From assembly GCF_002563895.1 (NCBI RefSeq), contig NZ_PDJB01000001.1, forward strand, positions 3,455,501 through 3,519,500: a stretch of 64,000 nucleotides of DNA. The letters run 5' to 3'. This DNA comes from Pseudomonas lurida (lineage in GTDB: Bacteria; Pseudomonadota; Gammaproteobacteria; Pseudomonadales; Pseudomonadaceae). The position numbers and the translations under genes were made by a program. Below the pieces are notes generated by a model that saw only the letters and a program-made list of their open reading frames with translations, was not told the DNA's origin and searched no databases. This document shows positions 1 through 9,411 of this stretch, one piece after another (position 1 is the stretch's first letter; every line of letters starts with the position of its first letter).

Positions 1-575
1 ACATTGCGACGCACCCAGATAATCAGGAACGACGGCAGCAAGCCCACCACAAACATCACACGCCAGGCCATGTCCTGTGGCACAAACGAATAGATCAGCG
101 CGAACACGCCGACCGCCACGCCCCAGCCCACGGCCCAGGCGCTTTGCACGGTGCCCATGACCTTGCCACGGTACTTGGGGTTGATGGTCTCGGCCATCAA
201 CACCGCGCCCGCCGCCCACTCACCGCCGATACCAAAGCCTTGCAGCGCCTTGACGATCAGTAACTGATGGAAACCGGTGACGAACGCCGACAGGAATGTG
301 AAGAACGAGAACCACAGGATCATCCATTGCAGGGTCCGCACCCGCCCGTAGCGATCGGACAAGGTTCCGCCGACCCAGCCTCCGATGGCTGATGTAACCA
401 ACGTGACTCCACTGATGAGCCCCGCATCGCCCTTGCTCAAGGCGAAGGCGGCGATCAGTGCCGGGATCGCCAGGCCGAACATCTGTACTTCCAGTGCGTC
501 GAGGGACCATCCACCGAAGCAGGCCCAGAACGTTTTGCGCTCCCGAGGAGTGACTTGGCGATACCAACTGAACAT
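1..575 (-). CDS. MFS transporter, N-terminal part (3' end outside window)
   Basis: Major facilitator superfamily secondary transporter of the inner membrane; the substrate cannot be read from the sequence. About 191 residues are present. The start ATG is at 575-573, and the protein opens MFSWYRQVTPRERKTFW followed by a first hydrophobic helix. The MFS loop 2-3 signature GGTLSDRYGRVR is clear, as is the acidic patch WSLDALEVQMFG in helix 1 that is common in aromatic-acid and sialic-acid type MFS symporters. The gene follows a GntR/UTRA regulator on the same strand after a gap of 98 bases, so it is probably the regulator's target. The C-terminal half lies beyond base 1. The family is secure; an organic-acid or sugar-acid substrate is a guess. 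Confidence 0.85.
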   Translation of the reverse strand, partial: MFSWYRQVTPRERKTFWACFGGWSLDALEVQMFGLAIPALIAAFALSKGDAGLISGVTLVTSAIGGWVGGTLSDRYGRVRTLQWMILWFSFFTFLSAFVTGFHQLLIVKALQGFGIGGEWAAGAVLMAETINPKYRGKVMGTVQSAWAVGWGVAVGVFALIYSFVPQDMAWRVMFVVGLLPSFLIIWVRRN

Positions 576-673
576 GATTTTTATCCTTATAGGTCAAACG
601 CAAGGCGGCCGGGCGCGAACCGCGCCAGAGCCAGGCCGGTGTTGGGCAAACACTCAGAAATACGGGTAGGGGG

Positions 674-1405
674 TCAGCGAATATCCACGCGGTACCGGAA
701 GTGCTCGGCATGCCCACGGGAGCGTCGCCACTCCAGGGGTTGGCCGGCGTAATCGCGGGCCAGGCGCTCGATCACCACCACAGGGCTGTTGACCGGCACC
801 TGCAGCAATCGCGCGTACACCGCGCTGACCGACTCTGCGGTGAGGGTTTCCTCGGCCGAGGCCACCACCTGCCCGCAGGCACTTTCGTACACCGGGTAGA
901 GCAGCGGGCCTTGCTGGGACAGGTCGATGTCCAGCAACGCCTGGAAACGCGCGCGCGGCAGCCAGATCTCTTCAGCCAGCAGCGGCTGCACATCCAGCAA
1001 ACGGGTCCGCATGATGCGAATCACCTGGGCCCCGGGCGCCAGGCCTAGCGCTTCGCTGACCGCCGACGGCGCGGCCACCGACTCGACGCTCAGGATGCGG
1101 CTTTGCGGCACCTGGCGTTCGCCCGAGGGACCTTGGAAACGGAAAAAGCGAAACAGGGAAGACTGGAATTGCGGACGGCGCACAAAGGTGCCACGGCCCT
1201 GCTGGCGTTCAAGAATGCCTTCGCTCACCAGCGCGTCGACGGCCTTGCGCACGGTGCCGGTAGACAGCGCGTACTCGGCGGACAGCACCGCCTCGGTGGG
1301 GATGGCTTCGCCGGGCCGCCAGCGATTGTTGGCGATCTGCTCGACCAAATGGTCGCGCAAGCGTTGGTAAAGCGGCAGGCGGGCATCACTGGACAGCGTA
1401 TTCAT
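674..1405 (-). CDS. GntR-family regulator, HutC/UTRA subfamily
   Basis: DNA-binding repressor or activator with an N-terminal winged helix (residues ~8-72, with the typical GEAIPTEAVLSAEYALSTGT and LVSEGILERQQGRGTFV segments). The C-terminal UTRA effector domain (residues ~85-240) is the fold used by HutC, FarR and TreR to bind small metabolites. The length, 243 residues, is normal. The start at 1405 (MNTLSSDARLPLYQRLRD) is preferred over an in-frame ATG at 1414 because family members begin close to the PLYQ segment; neither has a convincing Shine-Dalgarno. A perfect 12-bp palindrome at 1431-1442 sits just upstream and may be its own operator. It lies ahead of the MFS gene on the same strand, so it likely controls that transporter. 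The effector is unknown. Confidence 0.88.
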   Translation of the reverse strand: MNTLSSDARLPLYQRLRDHLVEQIANNRWRPGEAIPTEAVLSAEYALSTGTVRKAVDALVSEGILERQQGRGTFVRRPQFQSSLFRFFRFQGPSGERQVPQSRILSVESVAAPSAVSEALGLAPGAQVIRIMRTRLLDVQPLLAEEIWLPRARFQALLDIDLSQQGPLLYPVYESACGQVVASAEETLTAESVSAVYARLLQVPVNSPVVVIERLARDYAGQPLEWRRSRGHAEHFRYRVDIR

Positions 1406-1430
1406 GGGCCACATTCACTTTGTTATTTAG

Positions 1431-1442
1431 TCATATATATGA
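1431..1442. promoter_or_regulatory. Candidate GntR operator (12-bp palindrome)
   Basis: TCATATATATGA is a perfect palindrome 26 bases upstream of the gntR start. HutC-subfamily regulators usually bind short AT-centred palindromes containing TA steps close to their own promoter, so this is a plausible autoregulatory site. Because it is AT-only at its centre it could also be part of a -10 region. Confidence 0.4.
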
Positions 1443-1515
1443 ATATGGGCAGAGTATTCTGCCGCAGGGTGACGCCTGTCAAGAGCGCCCCCCCACGCGC
1501 AGGATGAATGGTCGG

Positions 1516-2133
1516 TTACAGCGCCGGGCGTTGCTGCTGCACCCACGCTTGCACCGAGGGGCGCTGCCACTGGCGTTGTGCGTATTCCACCAACGCCGCA
1601 GGCACGCTGTCGCCGTTGAGAATCAAACGATTGAGCATCACGGCCAAGTCCACATCGGCAATCGACCACTCACCGAACAAGTACGGCGAATTGCCCGCCA
1701 AGAGGGTGTGCGCCGCGCTGATCAATTTGGCCGCCGCCGCTTCGGCGTCAGGCGACAGTGGCGGCATCTTCTGCCCGTAGAACACCACCATCGTCGAACG
1801 TTCCTGACGGATCGGCAGCAAGTCGCTGCGTAACCACGCCTGCACCTGGCGCGCCCTCGCCCGCAGCTTGGGGTCAGCCGGGTAAACGGGTGTCTGGGGG
1901 TAGGCCTGCTCCAGGTACTCGGTGATCGCTGAAGACTCCGACAAGGCAAAGTCGCCTTCCACCAACGTCGGCACGCGTTGGGTCAGGGACAGTTGGGCAA
2001 AGTCGGCCGCATGCTGTTGCGCGGCATCCAGGTCCACGGTCAGCGTGTCGAACGCCAGGCTTTTTTCGCGCAGGGTGACGAACACCGACATGGCATAGGG
2101 GCTGGTGTACAGATGATCCACATACAGGCGCAT
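1516..2133 (-). CDS. yfcF: Glutathione S-transferase, YfcF type
   Basis: Cytosolic glutathione transferase of 205 residues with an N-terminal thioredoxin-like domain (MRLYVDHLYTSPYAMS, then VPTLVEGDFALSESSAI, which supplies the cis-Pro and the glutathione-binding Glu-Ser pair). The C-terminal helical domain contains ARARQVQAWLRSDLLPIR and LFGEWSIADVDLAVMLNRL. These segments follow E. coli YfcF closely along the whole length; YfcF has been linked to peroxide defence. The start at 2133 has an AAGGAG ribosome-binding site eight bases away; an upstream in-frame codon at 2160 lacks one. It stands alone on the minus strand. Confidence 0.88.
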   Translation of the reverse strand: MRLYVDHLYTSPYAMSVFVTLREKSLAFDTLTVDLDAAQQHAADFAQLSLTQRVPTLVEGDFALSESSAITEYLEQAYPQTPVYPADPKLRARARQVQAWLRSDLLPIRQERSTMVVFYGQKMPPLSPDAEAAAAKLISAAHTLLAGNSPYLFGEWSIADVDLAVMLNRLILNGDSVPAALVEYAQRQWQRPSVQAWVQQQRPAL

Positions 2134-2229
2134 AGCGATTCTCCTTGAGGGGAGCACCACGCTACGAGATGTGCCGCCAGAAAGACAATGCGCTGTTTTT
2201 ATGGGGGCATTCCTTGGCGGAATACTGCA

Positions 2230-2772
2230 CTAACCGGCAAACCCACCCTCTTCCAGGAATACGCGTTCTGCCTCCGTGGTCTGCCGAGCCAACACCTGAT
2301 TACGATGAGGAAAGCGCCCGAACCTTTCGATGATCCGGGCATGTTCCTTGGCCCAATGGTAGGTGCTGGCGTCCAGTGCCTGGTTGAGGCTCAGGGAGCG
2401 CTGCTGGTCCGCCGGGTCTTCCGAATGCTCGAACGGCAGATAACAGAATGCGCGCAATGCCGGTTCCACCTGATGATCGAGCCCCGCGTCCACCATGCGA
2501 GCGGCATACAGGCGCGCCAGCGGGTCGGTTGCAAACATATGGGCGGTGCCACGAAAGGCATTGCGGGGGTATTGGTCCAGCAGGATCAGCAACGCCAGGG
2601 CTCCTTCGGCAGAGTCCAGCCAGTGTTCCAGTTCGCGCCGGGCCGCTTGCAGGTGGGTACCGTGGAAAGTCTCGCGGAACACCGCGTCGAAGGCCTCGTC
2701 CTTGGCGAACCAGCGTTTGGGGCCGGCGTGCTTCCAGAAGTCGATGACGGATTGCGCTGTATGGTTGCTCAT
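2230..2772 (-). CDS. DUF924 family protein
   Basis: Protein of 180 residues in the DUF924 family (TPR-like helical fold, common in proteobacteria, biochemical role unknown). Recognisable family segments are VIDFWKHAGPKRWFAKDEAFD near the N-terminus, ILLDQYPRNAFRGTAHMFATD in the middle, and FCYLPFEHSEDPADQQRSL followed by FGRFPHRNQVLARQTTEAE at the C-terminus. The ATG at 2772 was used; a GTG at 2778 with GGAG six bases upstream is an equally plausible start and adds two residues. No partner gene is apparent. Confidence 0.85.
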   Translation of the reverse strand: MSNHTAQSVIDFWKHAGPKRWFAKDEAFDAVFRETFHGTHLQAARRELEHWLDSAEGALALLILLDQYPRNAFRGTAHMFATDPLARLYAARMVDAGLDHQVEPALRAFCYLPFEHSEDPADQQRSLSLNQALDASTYHWAKEHARIIERFGRFPHRNQVLARQTTEAERVFLEEGGFAG

Positions 2773-3050
2773 TGTCACTGCCTACTCCCAATCGAACGCC
2801 TCGACGTTAGCAGAAACCCGAGCTCGATGGTGGTGATCGGTCGATGCCGAAGGTATCCAGAACCGCGGTGTTCGCAGTACAGCGCCTGGACGGGCAGATT
2901 GAGGGAAGACGACATGCGAATCACCGGCGCAGGGGCCAAGGAGTAACTAAACATTGATAGCAATCTAATCCGAGCAAGGAATCGCGGCAACGCGCAAATT
3001 AATGTTATAGGATAACACCCCACTCCCGTCCTACCCTGTGATGTTCGCCC

Positions 3051-4205
3051 ATGACTGACGCTGTTCCTCTGCGCCAACGCCTGCTTTCCATCGACGCCCT
3101 GCGCGGGCTGGTGATCCTGTTCATGCTACTGGACCACGTGCGCGAAACCTTCCTGCTGCACCGCCAGGTCAGCGACCCGATGACCATCGACAGCACCGAG
3201 CCTGCACTGTTTGCCAGCCGCACCCTCGCCCACCTGTGCGCGCCGGTGTTTGTACTGCTCACGGGGTTATCCGCGTGGCTGTACGGCCAGAAGTACCAAG
3301 GCCGACGCGATGTGTCGGCGTTCCTGTTCAAGCGCGGGTTGTTCCTGATAGTGCTGGAATTTACCTGGGTGAACTTCGCCTGGACCTTCCAACTGCCACC
3401 CAGCGTGATCTATATGCAGGTGATCTGGGCCATTGGCGTCAGCATGCTCGCCCTGGCGTTGCTCGTGTGGTTGCCGCGTGCCGTGCTGATCGCCTTGGCG
3501 CTGGTGATCATGGGCGGGCACAACGTGCTGGACGGGCTGCACGTCGAGGCCAGTTCAGCCTTGCAGATTCCGTGGACGATCCTGCATGAGCGCAGTTGGA
3601 TCGACGTCGGTGATTCGCTGCGGCTGCGGACCACCTACCCGGTGCTGCCATGGATCGGCGTGATTGCGTTGGGGTACGGCCTGGGCCCGTGGTTCGCCAA
3701 AGGCATTCAGCCGACAGTGCGTCAGTGGTACCTGTTGCTGGCGGGAGTGGGCGCGCTGGTAGGATTCGTGGTGTTGCGGGCAGCCAACGGGTATGGCGAG
3801 AAACCCTGGCAGGCGTATGAAAACGGCGTGCAGACGCTCATGAGCTTTTTCAACATCACCAAATATCCACCGTCGCTGCTGTTCCTGGCGTTGACCCTGG
3901 GGATTGGGTTGCTGCTGTTGCTGGCGTTTGAACGTGCGGGGCAAAAACGCTGGATTGGCATCCTGGCCACGTTCGGGGCGGCGCCGATGTTCTTTTATTT
4001 ACTGCACCTGTATGTACTGAAAATCCTCTACGTCGCCTGTGTGGCGCTGTTTGGCCTCAACCACGGCAATTACTTCGGTTTCGACAGCATCGGCGCCATC
4101 TGGCTGGTGGCGCTGCTGCTGCCCCTGGTGCTGTACCCACCGGTACGCTGGTTCGCAGGTCTCAAGGCTCGGCGCCGCGACCTGGCCTGGCTCAAATACC
4201 TGTAG
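3051..4205 (+). CDS. DUF1624/heparan-N-acetyltransferase-like membrane protein
   Basis: Polytopic inner-membrane protein of 384 residues with about ten hydrophobic helices. The opening SIDALRGLVILFMLLDHVRE is the hallmark of the DUF1624/YeiB and heparan-alpha-glucosaminide N-acetyltransferase group, where the Arg and the Asp-His pair at the first helix are conserved. These proteins are thought to transfer acyl groups across the membrane. The substrate is unknown here, and neighbouring genes give no clue. The start codon lacks a strong Shine-Dalgarno. The gene ends before a REP-type inverted repeat and converges on metE. Confidence 0.82.
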   Translation: MTDAVPLRQRLLSIDALRGLVILFMLLDHVRETFLLHRQVSDPMTIDSTEPALFASRTLAHLCAPVFVLLTGLSAWLYGQKYQGRRDVSAFLFKRGLFLIVLEFTWVNFAWTFQLPPSVIYMQVIWAIGVSMLALALLVWLPRAVLIALALVIMGGHNVLDGLHVEASSALQIPWTILHERSWIDVGDSLRLRTTYPVLPWIGVIALGYGLGPWFAKGIQPTVRQWYLLLAGVGALVGFVVLRAANGYGEKPWQAYENGVQTLMSFFNITKYPPSLLFLALTLGIGLLLLLAFERAGQKRWIGILATFGAAPMFFYLLHLYVLKILYVACVALFGLNHGNYFGFDSIGAIWLVALLLPLVLYPPVRWFAGLKARRRDLAWLKYL

Positions 4206-4223
4206 CACCCCGATTGCTTTTCT

Positions 4224-4307
4224 GTGGGAGCTGGCTTGCCTGCGATGCGTGCGCCTCGGTCTTGAGTGAGACTGCGGTGATGCAATCGCAGGCAAGCCAG
4301 AGCCCAC
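4224..4307. repeat. REP doublet (inverted pair)
   Basis: A REP-type unit at 4224-4246 (GTGGGAGCTGGCTTGCCTGC...) is followed 38 bases later by its inverted copy at 4285-4307, matching at 21 of 23 positions. Together they can fold into a long hairpin between the convergent DUF1624 and metE genes. This is the usual place and form of REP doublets in fluorescent pseudomonads, where they are mobilised by RAYT-type transposases; none is present here. Confidence 0.8.
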
Positions 4308-4321
4308 CTTTGCTAACAGTG

Positions 4322-6610
4322 TCAGGCCAGTTCGGCGCGCAGTTGACGGGCCGCCGTCACCATGTGGATCAGCGCCGCTTCCGTCTCCGCCCAGCCACGG
4401 GTTTTCAGGCCGCAATCCGGGTTCACCCACAGGCGCTCAGCCGGGATCCGCTTCGCTGCCTTGCGCAGCAGGTTGGCCATCTCCGATGCATCCGGCACGC
4501 GTGGCGAATGGATGTCGTAGACGCCCGGGCCGATTTCGTTCGGATAAGCGAAGGCTTCGAACGCGTCCAGCAACTCCATGTCCGAACGTGACGTCTCGAT
4601 GGTGATCACATCGGCATCCATCGCCGCGATGGACTCGATCACGTCGTTGAACTCGCTGTAGCACATGTGCGTGTGGATCTGGGTTTCGTCACGCACACCC
4701 GAGGCACACAGGCGGAACACTTCGGTGGCCCAGTCCAGGTAGTGCTGCCACTGTGCCTGGCGCAATGGGAGGCCTTCACGGAAAGCGGCTTCGTCGATCT
4801 GCACGATCTTGATGCCGGCGGCTTCCAGGTCCACCACTTCGTCACGAATCGCCAGGGCCAGTTGACGCGCCTGCACTTCGCGGCTCACGTCTTCGCGCGG
4901 GAATGACCACATCAGCATGGTCACCGGGCCGGTCAGCATGCCCTTCACGACCTTGCTGGTCAGGCCTTGGGCGTAGCGGATCCACTCCACAGTCATCGCC
5001 TTCGGGCGGCTCAGGTCACCAAAGATCACCGCCGGTTTCACGCAGCGCGAACCGTAGCTCTGTACCCAGCCGAAGCGGGTGAATACATAGCCGTCGAGTT
5101 GCTCGGCGAAGTACTCGACCATGTCGTTACGTTCCGCCTCTCCGTGTACCAACACGTCCAGGCCGAGGTTTTCCTGCACTTCAACGGCGTGCTTGATCTC
5201 GCTGTGCATCGCTTCGACGTAGAGCGCTTCGCTCAGCTTGCCGGCCTTGTAGGACTGGCGCGCCAGGCGGATCGACGCGGTTTGCGGGAACGAACCGATG
5301 GTGGTGGTCGGGAACAGCGGCAGGTCGAGGCCAGCACGTTGCTTCTCGATACGCTGGGCAAACAGCGACTGGCGCTGGCTGTCCTTGGCGGTGATCGCAG
5401 CGACACGGGCCTGCACGACGGGTTTATGGATACGCGCAGAGGCGGCGCGGGCTGCCTGCACAGCGCGGCTCTCGGCCAGGGCCGCAACTACGTTTGGCGC
5501 TTCAGGTGCGTTGACCGCGCGAGCCAACACAGCCACCTCAGCGCACTTTTGTACGGCGAATGCCAGCCAGCTCTTCAGTTCAGCATCCAGTTTGTCTTCA
5601 CGGCCCAGGTCTACCGGGCTATGCAGCAAAGAGCAGGATGGCGCCACCCACAGGCGATCACCGAGCTTTTCATGGGCATGCTGCAACGTGGCCAGGGCCT
5701 TTTCAAGGTCGCAACGCCAGACGTTGCGCCCATTGACCACGCCCAGGGACAACACTTTATAAGCCGGCAGGCGATCAAGGATGGTCGGGTACTGGTCGGG
5801 TGCACGCACCAGGTCGATGTGCAGGCCATCAACCGGCAGGTTGGCGGCCAGGCCGAGGTTTTCTTCCAGCCCACCAAAGTAGGTAGCCACCAGCTTTTTC
5901 AGGGGGTCGCGCTGGATCAGGTTGTAGGCGCGCTCAAACGCGTTTTTCCATTCCTGCGGCAGGTCGAGCACCAGGATGGGCTCGTCGATCTGTACCCACT
6001 CCACACCCAGGTCAGCCAGGCGCTGGAAGATCTGCCCGTACAACGGCAACAGGCGTTCCAGCAAGTCAAGCTTGTCGAAGTCGCCACCCTTGGCCTTGCC
6101 CAGCCACAGGTAGGTCAATGGACCAATGATGACGGGCTTGACGTCATGCCCCAGGTCGCGGGCTTCCTGCACTTCTTCGAACAACTGGTCCCACCCCAGG
6201 TGGAAGTGCTGGTCAGCGCTGAATTCGGGCACCAGGTAGTGGTAGTTGGTATCGAACCACTTGGTCATTTCCTGTGCGTGGGCACCACCGCAGCAGCTGT
6301 CGCTGACGCCGCGCGCCATGCCGAACAGCGTGTGCAGGGTGGCGTTGCCATCGGCTGGACGGAAACGCTCAGGAATCACGCCGAACATCAGCGAGTGGGT
6401 AAGCACCTGGTCGTACCAGGCAAAATCACCGGCAGGCAGCAGTTCGATACCCGCGTCCTTCTGCAGCGCCCAATGGGTCTTGCGCAATTCACGGCCAACG
6501 GCACGCAGACCGGCTTCGTCGAGCTCGCCCTTCCAGAAAGCCTCCTGCGCTTTTTTCAGTTCGCGATCGCGTCCAATGCGCGGAAATCCGAGGGAATGAG
6601 CGACTGCCAT
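4322..6610 (-). CDS. metE: Cobalamin-independent methionine synthase
   Basis: Cytosolic zinc enzyme that transfers the methyl group of 5-methyltetrahydropteroyltri-glutamate to homocysteine, the last step of methionine synthesis without vitamin B12. The length, 762 residues, is typical. The N-terminal half carries [20 protein letters not shown]. The catalytic C-terminal half shows [12 protein letters not shown] and the zinc ligands: His and Cys in [12 protein letters not shown], the Glu in [13 protein letters not shown], and Cys in [12 protein letters not shown]. The start has GGAG ten bases upstream. It is transcribed away from a diguanylate cyclase gene. A TGAG-N5-CTCA palindrome upstream may be a MetR-type site, although metR itself is not in the window. 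Confidence 0.97.
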   Translation of the reverse strand: MAVAHSLGFPRIGRDRELKKAQEAFWKGELDEAGLRAVGRELRKTHWALQKDAGIELLPAGDFAWYDQVLTHSLMFGVIPERFRPADGNATLHTLFGMARGVSDSCCGGAHAQEMTKWFDTNYHYLVPEFSADQHFHLGWDQLFEEVQEARDLGHDVKPVIIGPLTYLWLGKAKGGDFDKLDLLERLLPLYGQIFQRLADLGVEWVQIDEPILVLDLPQEWKNAFERAYNLIQRDPLKKLVATYFGGLEENLGLAANLPVDGLHIDLVRAPDQYPTILDRLPAYKVLSLGVVNGRNVWRCDLEKALATLQHAHEKLGDRLWVAPSCSLLHSPVDLGREDKLDAELKSWLAFAVQKCAEVAVLARAVNAPEAPNVVAALAESRAVQAARAASARIHKPVVQARVAAITAKDSQRQSLFAQRIEKQRAGLDLPLFPTTTIGSFPQTASIRLARQSYKAGKLSEALYVEAMHSEIKHAVEVQENLGLDVLVHGEAERNDMVEYFAEQLDGYVFTRFGWVQSYGSRCVKPAVIFGDLSRPKAMTVEWIRYAQGLTSKVVKGMLTGPVTMLMWSFPREDVSREVQARQLALAIRDEVVDLEAAGIKIVQIDEAAFREGLPLRQAQWQHYLDWATEVFRLCASGVRDETQIHTHMCYSEFNDVIESIAAMDADVITIETSRSDMELLDAFEAFAYPNEIGPGVYDIHSPRVPDASEMANLLRKAAKRIPAERLWVNPDCGLKTRGWAETEAALIHMVTAARQLRAELA

Positions 6611-6666
6611 GACTTACAACTCCAATGTCGATAGATATGGCAGCTATTGTCGACAGGCAGGCATCG

Positions 6667-6679
6667 TGAGACAAACTCA
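6667..6679. promoter_or_regulatory. Candidate MetR-type (LysR family) site upstream of metE
   Basis: TGAGACAAACTCA is an interrupted palindrome (TGAG-N5-CTCA) 57 bases upstream of the metE start. MetR binds TGAA-N5-TTCA-like palindromes in enterobacteria, so spacing and symmetry fit, but two positions differ. No second site was identified. Confidence 0.35.
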
Positions 6680-6802
6680 TTATATTCTAGATGATCACAA
6701 GATTTGCTCATGTTAATGCGTGGAATATGCGCATCCATCACTGGCCGCGCCCCATTCAATACACATACCATGGGTCGTAACACCCACCCCCGATGAGCCC
6801 CC

Positions 6803-8446
6803 ATGATCAAAGCCAGCCTACGCAGCCACCTGACCCTATGGTTCGCCGGTTTATCGTTGCTCACGTTGTTGAGCGTGGGCTTTTATGTGGGTCATATCGC
6901 CACCGAGCAGATGAAACAGGCCAGCGGCAATGCGCTGCTGAGTACGGCGCGCTCTACCGCTGCGCTGTTGGCCGTGCAACTGCGCGAACGTCAGTTGGAG
7001 GTGTCCTTGCTGAGCAAGGCACCGATCATGCGCAAGGGCGATCTTGACGCGCCGGACATCCTGACCTTGATGGAACTGCGCACCCAATCGCGCGCCGAGT
7101 ATGCCTGGATGGGTGTGGCCGACGCCGAGGGCAAGGTACGCCAGGCGGTCAATGGTTTGCTGGTCAATCAGTCGGTGCAGCAACGACCATGGTTCCAGGC
7201 GGGCATGCGCGGCGAGTACACCGGTGATCCCCATGAAGCCGTGCTGCTGGCCAAGCTGCTGCCGGGGGCCGCTAACGGTGAGCCGCTGCGCTTTATCGAT
7301 TTCGCCGCACCAATTCGCAACGCCCAGGGAGAGACCATCGGCGTACTGGGCGCGCACGCGCATTGGCGCTGGGTGACGCAGATTGTCGACTCTGCCTTGA
7401 TGCAGAAGGATGCGGTGCCAGACCTGGAAGCCCTGATTGTCGACTTCGACGGCAAAGTGCTCTACCCGGAAGCGTTGGCGGGTGAGCGGATGCCACCGGC
7501 CAACCTGGGCAAGCCGTCGGGCTGGTCCAGCGGCAATGGCTACGTCACCGCATCGGTGGCAGTGCCCAGCCCGTCGAATGCAAACGTGAGCTGGTACATC
7601 ATGGTGCGCCAACCCTTGGATGTCGCGCTGCAACCGGCGCGCGTGCTGCTGTACAGGTTGTTGCTGCTGGGCCTTATCGCGGCAGTGGTGTTCGGGCTCG
7701 TCGCCTACTACCTGGCGTCCACCCTCAGCCGCCCGATCGAACGCCTGGCCCGGTCCGCCAAGCAGGTGCAAGACCATCAACCCGGCGCGGTCTTCCCCCA
7801 GGAACACCCGGTGCTGGAAATCGCCCAGTTGGGACGCTCGCTCACCGGCATGACCCAGTCCCTGCTGTCCAAGGAACGCGAACTGCAAGACGCCAACGCC
7901 TCCCTGGAAGCCACTGTCGCGCAACGTACCGCCGACCTTACCCAAGCCAATGCCGACCTGCTCAAGCTTGCTACCCACGATGCTTTGACCGGTGTCTTCA
8001 ACCGCCGCCGCTTCGACGAAAAACTCGCCGAAAACAGCCTGCTGTTCCAACGCACCGGCCGCACCTTCGCCCTGCTGCTGATCGACGCCGACTACTTCAA
8101 GCGCGTCAACGACACCTACGGCCACGCCATCGGCGACGACGTACTGTGCCAGTTGGCCGTCCTGATTGAAAACACCACCCGCGCCACCGACTTTGTCGCA
8201 CGTTACGGCGGTGAGGAATTCGCGGTGCTGCTGCCCGAAATCGAAGAACCTGACAGCCCCGAAGTGGTTGCGGAAAAAATCCGCAAGGCCGTGGAAACGG
8301 CGGTGTTCCCAACCGTGGGCCATGTGACCGTGAGTATTGGCGTGAGCGTGGCCGAGCCTTCGGACCGAGACACCTCGGCGCTGCTCAAGCGCGCGGACAT
8401 GCAATTGTACGAGGCCAAGGCCGGAGGCAGGAACCGCGTGGCCTGA
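6803..8446 (+). CDS. Membrane diguanylate cyclase (periplasmic sensor-HAMP-GGDEF)
   Basis: Inner-membrane enzyme that makes cyclic di-GMP from two GTP. Order of parts in 547 residues: first transmembrane helix (~10-32), a long periplasmic Cache-like sensor domain (~33-278), second helix (~280-303), HAMP linker, a short coiled coil rich in Leu and Ala, and a GGDEF domain (~388-545). The active-site motif is GGEEF at ~469-473. The inhibitory-site RxxD is present as RATD, exactly five residues before it, so both catalysis and product inhibition are expected. The upstream start region is shared with metE. The ligand of the sensor domain is not predictable. Confidence 0.93.
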   Translation: MIKASLRSHLTLWFAGLSLLTLLSVGFYVGHIATEQMKQASGNALLSTARSTAALLAVQLRERQLEVSLLSKAPIMRKGDLDAPDILTLMELRTQSRAEYAWMGVADAEGKVRQAVNGLLVNQSVQQRPWFQAGMRGEYTGDPHEAVLLAKLLPGAANGEPLRFIDFAAPIRNAQGETIGVLGAHAHWRWVTQIVDSALMQKDAVPDLEALIVDFDGKVLYPEALAGERMPPANLGKPSGWSSGNGYVTASVAVPSPSNANVSWYIMVRQPLDVALQPARVLLYRLLLLGLIAAVVFGLVAYYLASTLSRPIERLARSAKQVQDHQPGAVFPQEHPVLEIAQLGRSLTGMTQSLLSKERELQDANASLEATVAQRTADLTQANADLLKLATHDALTGVFNRRRFDEKLAENSLLFQRTGRTFALLLIDADYFKRVNDTYGHAIGDDVLCQLAVLIENTTRATDFVARYGGEEFAVLLPEIEEPDSPEVVAEKIRKAVETAVFPTVGHVTVSIGVSVAEPSDRDTSALLKRADMQLYEAKAGGRNRVA

Positions 8447-8486
8447 ACACGCCCCCCCTATGGCAGGTGAATCGATTGCGAGCGAG

Positions 8487-8515
8487 CCTGTTGTGGCTAG
8501 AGCGCTCGCCACAGG
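8487..8515. repeat. Short inverted repeat, REP-like
   Basis: CCTG-T-TGTGGC and GCCACAGG form an imperfect hairpin around a GAGCGCTC core between the diguanylate cyclase and the GFA gene. It resembles a worn REP unit and could also act as a weak terminator; there is no T-tract. Confidence 0.4.
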
Positions 8516-8552
8516 TAAAGTGTCTACTGTTTCATTCAGGATATGACCTCAC

Positions 8553-8939
8553 ATGGACGCATTCACCCAAGGCAGCTGCCTCTGCGGCGCCGTCACCTAT
8601 CTAGTCTCGACCCCGCTCAAGGCTATCACCCACTGCCACTGCAAAAAATGCCAGAAAAGCCATGGCGCCGCGTTTGCCACTTACGCCAGCGCCCCCCTGT
8701 CAGCGATCACTGTGCAGGCCACGCCGGCTGCGCTGAAAAGCTATGAGTCATCGCCGGGCGTCACTCGGCAATTCTGCTCGCAGTGCGGGTCTTCACTGTT
8801 CTGGAGCGACGCCAGGGGCCGCTATCCCGAGTGGATCTCGATTGCGCTCGGCACGCTCGACACGACTGTTAACGCGCAGAAACAGACTCACAGCTGTGTG
8901 GAATCCAAGGCAGCCTGGTTTGACGGAGAGTCGCCGTGA
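8553..8939 (+). CDS. GFA-family zinc protein
   Basis: Small zinc-binding protein of 128 residues of the GFA/CENP-V family, named after glutathione-dependent formaldehyde-activating enzyme, though most members are uncharacterised. The zinc ligands are obvious: Cys-Leu-Cys in GSCLCGAVTY, then HCHCKKCQKSHG, and a C-x2-C in QFCSQCGSSLFW. It overlaps the following acetyltransferase by four bases (GTGA), so the two are translated together. A substrate cannot be assigned. Confidence 0.9.
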   Translation: MDAFTQGSCLCGAVTYLVSTPLKAITHCHCKKCQKSHGAAFATYASAPLSAITVQATPAALKSYESSPGVTRQFCSQCGSSLFWSDARGRYPEWISIALGTLDTTVNAQKQTHSCVESKAAWFDGESP

Positions 8940-9385
8940 CCCAACTGCTTTCGATACGTCCGATCAAAGAACTGCCGGAACAAATCGTTGAGCTGGAAGC
9001 GCAAGCGGTCAGTGAAGGATTCAGATTCGTGACGCGACTGATTACAGAGTGGCAAGACCACTCCAATCGATTCGATCAACCGGGCGAGTGCCTTTTGGGC
9101 GTCTTCTGCAACGAGCAGTTAGTCGCTATCGGCGGAGTGTCCTCTGACCCGTATGCCGGCCCGACGGTAGGTCGATTGCGACGGGTATTCGTTGCGCCTG
9201 CAATGCGCGGGCGTCACGTGGGCAAGGACCTGGTACAGGCGCTGCTGAAACACGCCGAGTTGGCATTCGAGGCCGTACATGTCTTCACCGATACGCCCAA
9301 AGCCGCAGCGTTTTATCTACGATGTGGCTTTGATCAGGTGGCTGATAGCACTGCAACGCATGTCAGGACGAGCAGGCGCCGCTGA
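8936..9385 (+). CDS. GNAT-family N-acetyltransferase
   Basis: Cytosolic acetyl-CoA-dependent acetyltransferase of 149 residues. The acetyl-CoA loop is visible as VAPAMRGRHVGKDLVQALLKHA (motif A, R/Q-x-x-G-x-G/A type), followed by FTDTPKAAAFYLRCGFDQV (motif B, the Tyr-Cys-Gly-Phe end common to GNATs). The start is GTG, overlapping the stop of the GFA gene. Substrate unknown; the C-terminus HVRTSRRR is short and basic. Confidence 0.87.
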   Translation: MTQLLSIRPIKELPEQIVELEAQAVSEGFRFVTRLITEWQDHSNRFDQPGECLLGVFCNEQLVAIGGVSSDPYAGPTVGRLRRVFVAPAMRGRHVGKDLVQALLKHAELAFEAVHVFTDTPKAAAFYLRCGFDQVADSTATHVRTSRRR

Positions 9386-9411
9386 GGCGCTCATCGCTCA
9401 CTCGGCAACAC

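Noticed and set aside
2773..3050. Minus-strand reading of 100 codons before the DUF1624 gene
   Set aside because: It runs through the start of that gene, lacks a ribosome-binding site and matches no family.
4967..6634. 555-codon open frame on the plus strand opposite metE
   Set aside because: It is fully antisense to a conserved enzyme with all catalytic residues; GC-rich DNA gives long shadow frames.
6611..6802. Cobalamin riboswitch before metE
   Set aside because: The region is short and no convincing B12 box or aptamer pairing was seen.
6851..8512. 553-codon open frame antisense to the diguanylate cyclase
   Set aside because: The plus-strand gene has HAMP and GGEEF motifs in frame; the reverse reading has none.
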